DNA from: Whitmania pigra
Taxonomy: Eukaryota; Annelida; Clitellata; Hirudinida; Haemopidae
Assembly (NCBI GenBank): GCA_021613335.1
Contig: JAJTWR010000311.1
Coordinates: 310,001 to 374,000, forward strand
Length of the DNA: 64,000 nt
Reading direction: 5' to 3'
Numbering within the stretch: the stretch's first letter is position 1; every line of letters starts with the position of its first letter. Below the pieces are notes generated by a model. The model saw only the letters and a program-made list of their open reading frames with translations, was not told the DNA's origin and did not search any database. This document shows positions 47,092 through 57,240 of the stretch, piece by piece. Made by a program: the position numbers and the translations under genes.

Positions 47092-48672
47092 ATGAAGACA
47101 GTTGTTTATATCCAAATAGTTTTTCTACTCAGTACAAGTAAGATTTTCTTATTGTAAATTTTACAAACATTGTTATATTGGTCTGTAGCAATGCTCGAAA
47201 AAAATAAGTTTATGAGAAGATCCGGCTTAACTGGGTCAGGGAGATGATTTAATTGGAGGTGAACAGGAGTTTCGTTATTTTCTCGAATGAAAAAACTAAC
47301 TTGGATGATGAAGACGGTTCCATATAAAGTCTCGGCCAAATATTATTGGCGTGAGTTGAGAGTATCTCCGAGTTTAAAATTTAGAGATGGATCCATCACT
47401 GTCTGGCTTGCCATTTCCTTCTCTTGATTCCTCGGAGAGGGAAAGCAGAATTTCTCAGAATATGTTGAAACCGAGCAACTACCTTCTACACCTGTGTAGC
47501 AAAATACAAGTCTGCTCGCTCGCCAGACTTAAGTCCGAGCAATGATATGTAAGGATTTCTTGCTAACAAAGTACAGTCAAGCTCGGCTAATTTTTCGGAT
47601 CCAAGATCTCGAATATTCATCTCTTTCGATGAACCGGTTATTCGATTCCCGTTGCGGGACTCCCATTCTAAGCGTATAATCAATGCCGGCGGCGTTTTAG
47701 TATATTTTAATAACTTTTTGTTTTATCTGGAGTTGGGGTTTGAGTTAGTGTTAGGGCTAATATTTGAACAATGTTAGGGTTTGGGTTTGGCTTAGAGTTT
47801 GAGATGGAGTTAGGCTAGGGTTAGGGATAATTTAAATTCAGAATGAGTCTATTTTTAAAATTAATGTTAAATTAAATATTTTTTTAAATAATTGCACATT
47901 GCAACGTCATAAATTATTTTTTGTAGAAAAAATTATAGAGCCACAGCCTTCTGATGTAGTTTTTTTGAAGATAAATCATTTAGTTTTAACAATTAATTCA
48001 TACGACTTACAACTTTGTTAAAATGATGCAATTTTTATATCTATATTTTTATATGATTTTCTTGTTTCTTACCCAGAGTCATGCACCGTAAATATTTATA
48101 GTGCTACGAGGTGGTCAGCAGACGAATTTACACAATTTTGTTTTGGTTTTCAATTCATGCTGGAAAATGGTCTCGTTCAAGTAAATAAAAGAACTGTTCT
48201 CACAACTAACGGAAAGAACCATGAATACGGAAAAGGTGTTAATTTAATAAAATTGCAATTTAATGGAAGTAACAGTTGTGAAGGAAAATCTCCAAAGAAC
48301 TTCAGACTGGACCCTCTTCATTATGATGATGATTACGATGATGCATTGAACTCCTTGACAAGTTACTTCGACTCTCTAAATAAAGGTGATGTCGTAGTGG
48401 GGGTGACCTTTGGAGGATCAAAAATGTTAAGCAGAAGTAGAAATCGATTGTTACTGCCTTACGGACTACATCCAAAGTTTATCGAAGATGACAGGGATCT
48501 AATTTTTGTATTTGTTAAAGGGTTTCCACAGAACACATACTTCAAAACAACTGAAGGAAGGTGCCAATTTGCATTTGCGGAACTTCGAATTGAAGGTATG
48601 ATTACTATAGCACATATATACTACGTCATATATTTTATGCATATTAAAAACAATTTAGTCAATTCTCTATAG
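47092..48672 (+). CDS. Secreted ILEI-domain (FAM3-like) protein, two exons seen
   Basis: Exon 1 (47092-47137) encodes a compact signal peptide, MKTVVYIQIVFLLST, and ends in phase 1 at donor GTAAGA. Exon 2 opens after TTACCCAG at 48077 in the matching phase. The mature part includes SCTVNIYSATRWSADEFTQF, then LDPLHYDDDYDDALNSLTSY, FDSLNKGDVVVGVTFGGS and DLIFVFVKGFPQNTYF. The paired-strand pattern, with the GDVVVGVTF and VFVKGF blocks, fits the ILEI domain of FAM3 cytokine-like proteins, POMGNT1 and CEMIP. The end is ambiguous. Reading through gives a stop at 48672, whereas a donor GTATGA at 48596 would demand a third exon that I do not see. The role is unknown; by family it may bind carbohydrate or act as a secreted signal. 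Confidence 0.75.
47690..47960 (+). repeat. Dispersed repeat with degenerate telomere-like units
   Basis: GTTTTAGTATATTTTAATAA through TTAGGGTTTGGG and GGGTTAGGGATAA matches 4080-4200 on the plus strand. It lies in the ILEI intron. The TTAGGG-like runs are irregular and part of the repeat unit. Confidence 0.65.
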
Positions 48673-48744
48673 ATCATTTCCAAATCTAATTGAAATTATT
48701 AATATTCTAATAACAAAATAATAATAAGGTAATAACTTAATTCG

Positions 48745-48883
48745 GCACGTAGGCTGGCCGAATGGGCTGCCTTCCTGCATGGGGCGATGATTAGCAGCAG
48801 TCGTAATGTGTCGTGTTCACAACCCAGCCTGCGATACCCGCCAGAGAACTTCTTCGGATAGGGGCGCTATAGAAATGGTAGAT
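48745..48883 (+). mobile_element. SINE family A
   Basis: Box A GCTGGCCGAATGGG near 48753, then GTCGTAATGTGTCGTGTTCA and a weakened box B (GTTCACAACCC). The L2-like end GGGGCGCTATAGAAATGG is at 48861-48878. Same family as at 17.3 kb. Confidence 0.75.
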
Positions 48884-49429
48884 CCATTAAAAAGCCTTCA
48901 CGTCCTGTTCGGATATATAAGGCACTAGAAAATGTACATCTGTGTATCTGTAAGCAGCAATAATCAGAAACGATAATGAAAATCATCACATTGTTGTAAT
49001 GAAGGGGAAGGTAATAAATTCTTTCCTCAAAAAATATAAAAAAAACCGCAGCGATTATTGAGGGTGCTGGAGATTCGTGGTCTGCAGCATTCAAGAAGAA
49101 ATTTCAAGCACGTGTTAATATACAGCCGCCATATTGATTTTTGGTTATTTCGACGCTTTTTGGCAAACTCCTAAGCCGGCGACATAACCGGGTTCGACTG
49201 TATATATATATATTTTCATTTAGATGCTGAGGCACTGTAACAGACCAAAGCAGTACTCAAAAGACACTCAAATAAAATCAGATAAAAGAATAATACAAAC
49301 ATAAAATAAATTATAAAAATATGATAAAGATGTAAATAAAACATAATTAGTGGGTTAAAAGGCCAGACAATACAATAATTTAAGCGTAATTTTGTGGTGA
49401 ATAACATTCATTGAAAGAATATGTTTTTA

Positions 49430-50180
49430 GTTGAATGACAGAGTTCAGGTGTAGCAGCAGTTCGATTAAGAGCATGGAAAGAGCGGTCACCCAGCTTGAC
49501 ACTGTGGAACCTTTTAGCCAGGAACGTGGGATGACGTGACGAGCATATGATATCTTATTTTGATATCTTATTTAAGTCAGTATAAACTTTAACGGTAAGT
49601 AATGTAGCGTCGTATACGTGAGCTTAGACCAATATTGCTACTACATGGTTGATGAGCGATTTAAGAGAAAGATGATCTAATACAACCCAAACAAATTTAG
49701 AAGATGCAACACGAGTTAAAGGATTACCAGCAATAGATATAGAAAGATCATCCAAACATAGTTTTTTCCTAAATTACACCAGTCAGCTGCTTTTTCAAGT
49801 TCACTATTCATAATATTATGCAAAGTTATAATATCGCTAGCACACATAAATATAGTCGTATCATCCGCAAACAACAAAAAAATCCAGAATCTCTGACGAA
49901 TTACATAAATATTTAACATAAATGAGAAAAAGCAAAGGGCTCTGTACTGGGCATGCCCAAGGTAACAAGTTCAGCAGAGGAGTAGCAGCTATTGAACGAG
50001 ACTAGTTGACTTCGGTGATGTAGATAACTCCGATATCAATCCAGACATTTGCCTTGACTTCGTAGCGACTAAGCTTGTCAAGCAGTTATGTGGTCTAGGA
50101 TTCCATGGTTCACGGTGTCGAATGCCTTTGCGAGGTCCAAGAAGATGCTAATTGTTACCTGCCCCTATCCAAAGCATCGG
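49430..50180 (-). pseudogene. Dead LINE reverse transcriptase fragment
   Basis: Broken minus-strand frames read SIFLDLAKAFDTVNHGILDH (near 50165-50080), then LFADDTTIFMCASDI and ELEKAADWCNLGKN (49870-49760), and VKLGDRSFHALNRTA near 49500-49450. These are, in order, RT motif 3, the FADD catalytic motif and the thumb/C-terminal segment of a non-LTR element, probably of the CR1/Rex/I group. Frameshifts and stops separate every block. Confidence 0.7.
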
Positions 50181-51055
50181 AAATCTTTTAATTCAGAATT
50201 GAAATGGGCATTTAGGTAGATTATTAGTGCGCTTAAAGTTAATGCCAACCACCGCATTTACTATTTCGAAGGAGACCTAAAGAAATATGTCATAGAAGTA
50301 TCGGCAGGAATCGGATTTTTACAAGACAAACCGTGGTGAAATATTATTATTCTTACTAAGGTAATTGCCAAAAATTTTTTGAATTACTTATGATGCTGCT
50401 ATTTGTAATAATAAATCGTTTTTTTAATTACAGGATTTTACTTGATTGTAATAGTGCTGCACAACCAGATTGACTTATATTATAAAATATTACAGGAGGA
50501 ATGGATTTACAAGCAGTTTTTAAAGATTGTCTTGACCATGCACAATCAGAACATTAAAAAATGCCGATTTACATTGATTGAACGATTTTGTTTTCTTAAA
50601 CATATAAATGAAATTAAAAAGAAATGATGCTCGAAGCGATTATTATCTCGCAAGGATAGTACCTGTATATGTGCAATATTGATTGAGTAATTTTTATAAC
50701 AAACAAAATAAGTAAAACCAAGAAGCGAAAGGGTGCGAGATGGAAATAAGAACTTGGCAATTGTTTAAGCGTGTATGCAACGGATATTATTATAAACGTT
50801 GATATTGATGTAGGTGAGGTTATCACGGGCGTGATTTAGGGGGAGGGCAGGGGGCAACGGATGTTAACTGACTTTAGACCAGATGCAAAAAAATGGTTAT
50901 CTCCTCTTGTTTTACGAGAACAAGCCCCTTCCCTGGGAATTTTGAAGCAAAAAAATAGGTCATCACCTCAGGCTTTGCAAATTACCGAGCCTTTGGGCAT
51001 GTAGTGGCACATCCCTCAGGCTAATTATATAAACATTTCGAATTTGAACGTTACC
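50181..51055. other. Intergenic DNA, no gene seen
   Basis: AT-rich apart from GTGATTTAGGGGGAGGG near 50830, a possible hAT-type end, and some sequence near 50870-50960 that loosely resembles 3850-3990. No gene is supported. Confidence 0.4.
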
Positions 51056-51060
51056 TCCCT

Positions 51061-51190
51061 CGCGCCCGCAGGGCCTGATGCTTAATGCTGCGTCTCTCGC
51101 GATCGCAGCGCGGATTCGAACCCCGGTGCTCTCGCACCGTCCTCTGACTCGGCTGGCGGCCCCGACTCTCTGTAGCCGTGGTCGGATCAA
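51061..51190 (+). mobile_element. tRNA-derived SINE, family B
   Basis: Begins CGCGCCCGCAGGGCCT and carries an intact box B, GGATTCGAACCCC (51111-51123), followed by ACCGTCCTCTGACTC. The tRNA-like head resembles that at 56.64 kb. A degraded box A and the unrelated 3' part argue against a true tRNA gene. Confidence 0.65.
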
Positions 51191-51646
51191 ACCCCTATTT
51201 CCTTCAATGGTCATTAACAAGTAAAATTGATAATAAAAAGTATTGCATTGTTTGACAATTAAGCAGAGCGTCGACTAGGAGGGATAAAACTACAAGCAAG
51301 TGCTCACCCATATGAACAAATTTAGCTTTTGAAAATCATGAAACAACCGAGAGTCAATTAATCATAAACTCCCTTCTATTTTGTTGACAATTTATTTCTT
51401 TAACGATCCCGTACATATACATTTTATTTAGAGTTTATTTAATATCAATATTCTGAGTCATTTTAACTTCAATATATTGTAGCTATAAAGCAAATGTAAT
51501 AATGTAAATAATTTTAATGTATTCAAATTTGGTAAAACTGCTTAAAATACAACTATTAAAATTTGGATATTGAATTTAAAAGGAGTAGTTTATCGCACAG
51601 ACATCATTCTTCTGAAACTACTAAATAAAGGTTATGCTGTACTATG

Positions 51647-51654
51647 TTACGTCA
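51647..51654 (+). promoter_or_regulatory. CRE-like promoter element of CCDC43
   Basis: TTACGTCA, one base from the consensus CRE (TGACGTCA), 38 bases before the CCDC43 start codon. The position suits a TATA-less housekeeping promoter bound by CREB/ATF factors, but this is a single 8-mer. Confidence 0.35.
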
Positions 51655-51691
51655 CAAACGATAATAGAGTCATTGTTTTGGCTTCGCGGTC

Positions 51692-54600
51692 ATGGGAGAT
51701 TTTAATTCTGGTGAATTTGAGGCATGGCTGTCAAAGAAGTTGATCTCACTCAACTCAGATATAGATCTCGAAGTTTATGTTTCGTATATAGTTGGAATAC
51801 TTGAAAGTGAAGCAACTGATGACGCCAGGGATTCTCTTGCAAGCATCCTATCAGGAATGATTGGCGGGGTATAGTTTGTTAAGATCTTATGATTTATTTA
51901 TTTTAAGGACAATTTTTCCACGGCATGCAAAGGAAATTTCGGGGCAATAGCATTTTATTTTAGTGATGATAGGGTCATAGCCTTTGTTCTCTCTCGGAAT
52001 ACAATCTTTGTGAGGAAAGCTTAGGTCGATTTGACGAATCCTTGCGCCAACCTCGATGGGGAAAAGGTCTATCAGGGATACTTTTGCTTCCAGGTCCACC
52101 AACAGATCTGCATACTTATCCACTTGCAGCATATTGCTGTATTGAAGCCTAACCTCCCATTGTACCATCAGCTCCACCAGAATTCTGGCCTCTTGATACT
52201 TTCTATCAGCACCTGGGGGATAGTGCCTTTTGGTGGGCTTTGATTTTCAGTCATTTGCCACTGCAAGAATGTCTCACCTGGGAGTTTGACGTCTCTTTGT
52301 GCGAAGCCCTTGCTCAAGAAATAAATTTTTCAATGTTTTACTATCATGCACGAGTTTGCTTTGGAGACTGCTCACACACTTCTTGAAGGACCTGGTTATG
52401 TTGCCATATGTAGCGATCTTTGGCAGAGGCATACGTACAATTGCTGAGCATGACTCAGTTCCACCATACGCTGCACATGGTGTCTTCCACACTTCTGCAA
52501 ACTGTCCCTGGAGGGCAACTGGTCATACACTGAAGGCAAGTTGGAGCAGGGCCATTTTCCTCATATTAGTTCAGGTAAGGGGTTATTAAATATAAGGGAT
52601 CACGTTTTCTCAAGTTGTCCACAAGTTCAACTGCCATGATTGCTGAACCACCCTTGTGACTCGGTTTTGTTACACTTTTGTGTTTAATCATAGCAGCTCT
52701 GACTGATGAACTCGCCTGGGACATGATGATCTGTCTGGGTAGGACCCCTCACTTTCTCAATCATCAGCTTGGCTATTGACTAAGCGATCTCATTTTGCAC
52801 TCAGAATTTTTTTCTAGATCTGAGCAGTGGCTTAAATCATGGATCCTCTGCATTCTTATTTTGGAAAGCTTGTACTCTTCAATGATGGACTTAATGGTAG
52901 CTGCAGGGTACTCCTGCTGTAGAGGGTAACTGATGACATCACTAGAGGAAGGCCTAGCCATTTTCTGGTGTATCAGTTAATTTAACTCTCCAGTTTCTAG
53001 CCCATTGACAAACCATATTACTTTAGTGAAAGTATTTAAAGAACAACATTACACAGCATTTTCCCAAGTATTGGATGGTTTTATTTGTTTTGATGAATTA
53101 TTGTGAGTTATTATGAATTATTATTAGTACAGGGCATCACTAGATGAATAATTAAGGTTTTTGCTTTAGTATGACTCCATTAGGAGTTCAACTCCCATCC
53201 ATTTCTATCTGATATACCTGATGATTTTATTCCACCAAATAGTAGATTTTATAACTTGGATTTTGTATGTATTTGTATTTAGCCGACTTTTTGAGTGCCT
53301 CATGTATCCATATAGGATGTGAAGGCACTTCTTAATTGATCCACCATTTATATAGCACCCCTACCCAAGGGCGGTCTCTGGCGGTGTGAGCTGGGTTGCA
53401 AACACGACACGTAACGACTGTTGCCTTCACCACTGTTCGCAGGAATGCAACCCTCTGAGCCAACTCGCACATTATCTATAAACAGACTTGGAATAAATTT
53501 TCACATTTAAAAAAAGTGACTGGCTAAAATTAGCAGGTACCAGGGCTTCCATGTTCCTAGTCCACATACTAGTGGATGGATTTCAGGGGTCCCAGCTAAT
53601 TAAATTTTCTTCCAAAGTGGTAAAGTATTGAAATAATTTTAAATTAATTTTTTATATTTTAAAAATCACAGGGGCCATGACCCTCACCAGCCCCACAAAT
53701 CCATCATGGGCCTAAAAGCTATATCAATTTTCATCAAGACTTGCTCTATTAAATACAACAGCCCATTTTTTGTTGCAACATTTTTTAACTAGTCTTTCTA
53801 GTTTCCTCCATTTTGAAACAAAATCACTCACCAGACACTTTATATCAATTTGGTAATTCAGGATGGAAAAAAAATTAAAAGTCATGATTGTAAAACTTAC
53901 ATTTTTAAACTGGGATGGAATATCCCATCTCTACTTCAAATTCCATGTTGACATACTATTTCTATTCAGTTGTGTACGAACTGATAGTTTAAACACATTC
54001 AAAAATAGTTAAATTAACCTGGTCACATTTAAATATGCACAGTTTTCATGTGCCCAGTAGTCAGTTTCTCAATTGTTCAACAATATGTTCAACAGTTTTG
54101 TCACTGTTGGAAAGCATTGCTTTAGTTCATAAAAAATATTTATAACCTGTTATTGTGCTTTTTGAGTACAATAGATCACAACTCTTTATTTTAGGACACT
54201 TTTGAGGATGACATATCTGATATAATTTCAAAATGGGTAGAGATTAATGAAAGCACTTTAGATCTTGATTCTAATGCTACAGAAGGTACATTATTGATTT
54301 TATTATTGAAGCTGTAGCTTGTTACTTGTTATTCAAGTGTTTTAGGATTTAAAAATTGCTTTTGTTTAGTGGCAATATAACTGCTTTTTCCTGATGTTAT
54401 AACTTAAGGCAGTTTTTACATCAGCAGGAAATATTTGTTGTCATTAAAAATTAATTTAGTTGTAAATGTTTTTTTATATATCAACTTAATTATATTTAAA
54501 TATCTTGAGCAGGTGTTGATTGGAAATTGAAGATGCAAGACATAATAAATAAGCAAACAGCAGAATCTGCTACGTCAAAATGCAATAATGCTTTGGATGG

Positions 54601-55778
54601 GCATCAAAAAGCATTAATATTGGCTAATTATTCTCAAGTTTCAGACGGAGAGGAGTAATATTAGTTTCTTTGTTTCAGCTTTTGCACATTTTTAAATTAA
54701 TTATGTTTATTCCAAGGAATGATACCTTCAGTGATAGCCCAGATTCTGTACATGGTCAAGCATCAAAATCTGATGATGGTAACTTGGATTTAATTTAAAA
54801 TTAATTGGACTACACTGTCATTGTAGACAACATAAGATATTATGCTTTTCTCAGGATGTGATAATTTCTCATTATAATTGATGTAATAATATAGAAATGA
54901 GAACTTGAGACAACGTTTTTATTTAAACATGCTCGGCAAAAGGCAATAAAACTCGTGGGTGAAGGATTAGCCATGTCTGTTAATTCTGATAGTGATGTTG
55001 TAACCTATGCTATCCATGAACTTAGAAACTACCTTTAATCGCACTTGCCACTACATTAACTTCAGAGATTGTGACTGGACACCCTAGCTAGAGCCCTTTA
55101 ATCAAACAAACTGAAGCAAACTTTGGAAGAATAACATTACTTCTAAACAGGCTAATCTAATATTCGTGGAACTAGAAGAGCTCAAAGAAATTGTATAATA
55201 TCAATAAAATGCATGTGTTATGGACCATTGCACTCCATCATAACAGCCCGGCGACAAAATAGCCCTGTCAAAACAGCACCATCAAAACATAATACTCATT
55301 TCATTTAATCATTTTTTAAATCAGTTATCGGTTAATGTCTTCAACTCATATAAATATTTTTTATAAAGATACATTTTGTTGCTGGGCTATTTTGGCAGGT
55401 CACCTTGGACCACTATTAGCAGATGTTGGGCTTTTGCCTTAAAATGAGTGTCCCATCAATGATATTTGTTTAGCACTTATTATTAATGATTGTAAATAAA
55501 TTAACCAATTTTTTTTAATGTTTTGGTTGTTGAAAACAAAAATTAATGAAAATAATTAATTTATTAATGTTTCCCATTAACATGTTTTAGCAAGTATGAG
55601 GAATATGAATGCCGTGATGGTAAAAGAAAGGGAGAAAGAGGCCAGAGACAGAGCGAAATTGGAAGCTAACAACAAGAAGCTGAAGGATAAAGAAGACAAA
55701 GAAAAGCAAAAGCAGAAGGCATTAGAACGAAAAGAAATTGAAAAAAAGCGTACTCAGAAAGGAGAAAAAAGGCGGTGA
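51692..55778 (+). CDS. CCDC43: CCDC43 homolog, five exons
   Basis: Exons 51692-51868, 54195-54285, 54513-54654, 54717-54778 and 55591-55778 sum to 660 bases (219 residues; human CCDC43 is 224), with all junction phases agreeing. The N-terminus GEFEAWLSKKLISLNSDIDL and YVSYIVGILESEATDDARDS resembles the PWI-like fold of the family. The middle contains KQTAESATSKCN and LILANYSQVSDGEE, and the C-terminus is a charged coiled coil ending EKKRTQKGEKRR, the family hallmark. The third exon relies on donor GA|GTAATA, since reading on meets a stop at once. The protein is widespread and little understood in animals. Intron 1 is 2.3 kb and filled by an RLE LINE fragment and a SINE. Confidence 0.93.
51970..53020 (-). 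mobile_element. Degraded RLE LINE fragment in CCDC43 intron 1
   Basis: The minus strand matches the RLE LINE from about 25590 to 26770: TACACCAGAAAATGGCTAGG, TCCAAAATAAGAA, TCATCAGTCAGAGC and GAGAGAACAAAGGCTATGA occur in order. Frames are broken by many indels and the copy is truncated at both ends. At the two places where the longer copy has stops, this one has CAA (complement TTG at 52640-52642 and 52142-52144). Confidence 0.85.
53341..53472 (-). mobile_element. SINE family A, reverse orientation
   Basis: The reverse strand has the box A-like segment near 53465, the block CGTGTTTGCAACCCAGCTC in the position of a decayed box B, and the L2-like end GGGTGCTATATAAATGG at 53344-53360. It lies in CCDC43 intron 1. 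Confidence 0.7.
53780..53840. repeat. Dispersed repeat fragment
   Basis: TCTTTCTAGTTTCCTCCATT and TTGAAACAAAATCACTCACC match 4348-4395 (TCTTTCTAGGTTCCTCCATT, then CACTCACCAGACAC). Same family as the repeats at 4.1, 45.8 and 47.7 kb. Confidence 0.6.
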
Positions 55779-56595
55779 AATGTCATTTAACATTTTAAAA
55801 GAATGAAATGAAATATTTGCAATATCATTAGTTTCTGACAAATTTTGATGGTCCAAGCTTTATTTCTTATTGTTGATGATTTGTTTGAATTTACTATCAA
55901 CAAATCTTCATTTCCAAGGATTTATCAAATCTTTATACAGACTTTAGTCATGAAGTGGTCTTCAGTTTGAGAAGTTTTCTGCAAATTGACTTTTAATTTA
56001 ATGTAGAGATATAATGCATTCTGAATGCTGAATTCTGCAGCAATATTGAACCATTAATCAAAATAAGCTATCTTGTTTTTCCAAAAATAGGGCAATATTA
56101 TATTAATTGTTGCCCCAAAAGGCACCCCAGGGCTTATTTTGAGGGGGGAAGGGTATCTTATATTTTTATAATCAACCCAGCAAGTCTAAATTTGTTTCGA
56201 GACTTTGATGTTGATAACCAAAGACAGTTAATGTAGGAGTAGTAAACACAAGCTTTATTAGTAAATGAGTCTAGGAATAATGAAATCAGGGCCAAAAAAT
56301 TGCATTCATAACGGGATTTGCGCGGTAGTATTGCAAACAGTTTTAAGAAGTTGAAAAGCCGAAAATAACGCTGTTACCACGTTAGAGAGCTCCATATCAA
56401 AACATGCCACGGCTAAAAATGCGTCTCCGTTCCAAACCCTAACCACCTACGGCCAGCGTCTGATTGACATTCACACACGCTATGATTGCTTAGGATCTTA
56501 AATAGATCAGAAACATATATGCACATGTTTATTGGTATTATGGGTTCCAAGTCCTAACGCCCTTCTAGACGTTCGCTTGCGTCACCTTGCAGTTA
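55779..56595. other. 3' flank of CCDC43
   Basis: AT-rich with no gene. About 56120-56150 carries GGGCTTATTTTGAGGGGGGA, a string that resembles GGTCTTATTTTTGGGG at 33.7 kb and is probably an old DNA-transposon end. Confidence 0.4.
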
Positions 56596-56770
56596 AGGGC
56601 TCGCCTTGGGAAGGAGCGCTATATAAATGGTAGACTACAAGTGCGCCCGCATGGCCTAACGGTTAAGGCTGCACCTCTCAATGGCAGCGCGAATTCAAAC
56701 CCCGCTGCGGAAGCACCGTCCTAAATCATCTAGCTATGCAACGGACGTTAGACAGTAATAAAACATTTTT
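56596..56770 (+). mobile_element. SINE A tail followed by a complete SINE B
   Basis: A family A tail (GGAAGGAGCGCTATATAAAT) ends near 56636. A family B SINE starts at 56641 with box A TGGCCTAACGGTTAAGG and box B GAATTCAAACCCC. Its 3' end, AAATCATCTAGCTATGCAAC from 56723, is nearly identical to the end of the LINE at 59431. Confidence 0.8.
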
Positions 56771-57240
56771 TTAGTTAGCTCTGAGGGTAGCGTGCCTGCG
56801 AGCGAAGGTAAAAGCGACTGATGATGATACGGAACCTCTAGTCTTTCATAGTCAACGGACTAGGTCAACATCAACTTCGTCGTCCTTTTGACCGACGCTA
56901 CCCTTAACCTCTTAAGTAAAATGTTTGACCCCAACCCCGATTGAGGATGCCCTGAATTGAGGCATTTAATAATTATGTTGATGGTTTCTTTGCGCGTATT
57001 TGTTTTTCGAAATCACAAAATGATGAAGACGAAGGTTATCATTATGACGTCCGTTAACTTTTCTAAGTAACTAATGCCCTTTCTAAGGCATTTCAATTAT
57101 TACTTTTGTACATTTTCTTACAAAAATATTTAAGCACTTAAAAGAGTGTTGTAATAAAAAATTCCCATACAAAATTAAACCTCTTTCGAAGTATTTTTCT
57201 ATATTTATTTTATTTTATTTTTTATTTTTTTTTATTTTAT
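56771..57240. other. Intergenic DNA, no gene seen
   Basis: Some moderately GC-rich sequence at 56780-56950 without motifs, then AT-rich DNA leading to the A/T-rich end of the outer LINE. Confidence 0.4.

Noticed and set aside
51061..51190. Possible tRNA gene with a good box B
   Set aside because: Box A is degraded and the downstream part continues as SINE sequence. No complete cloverleaf could be drawn.
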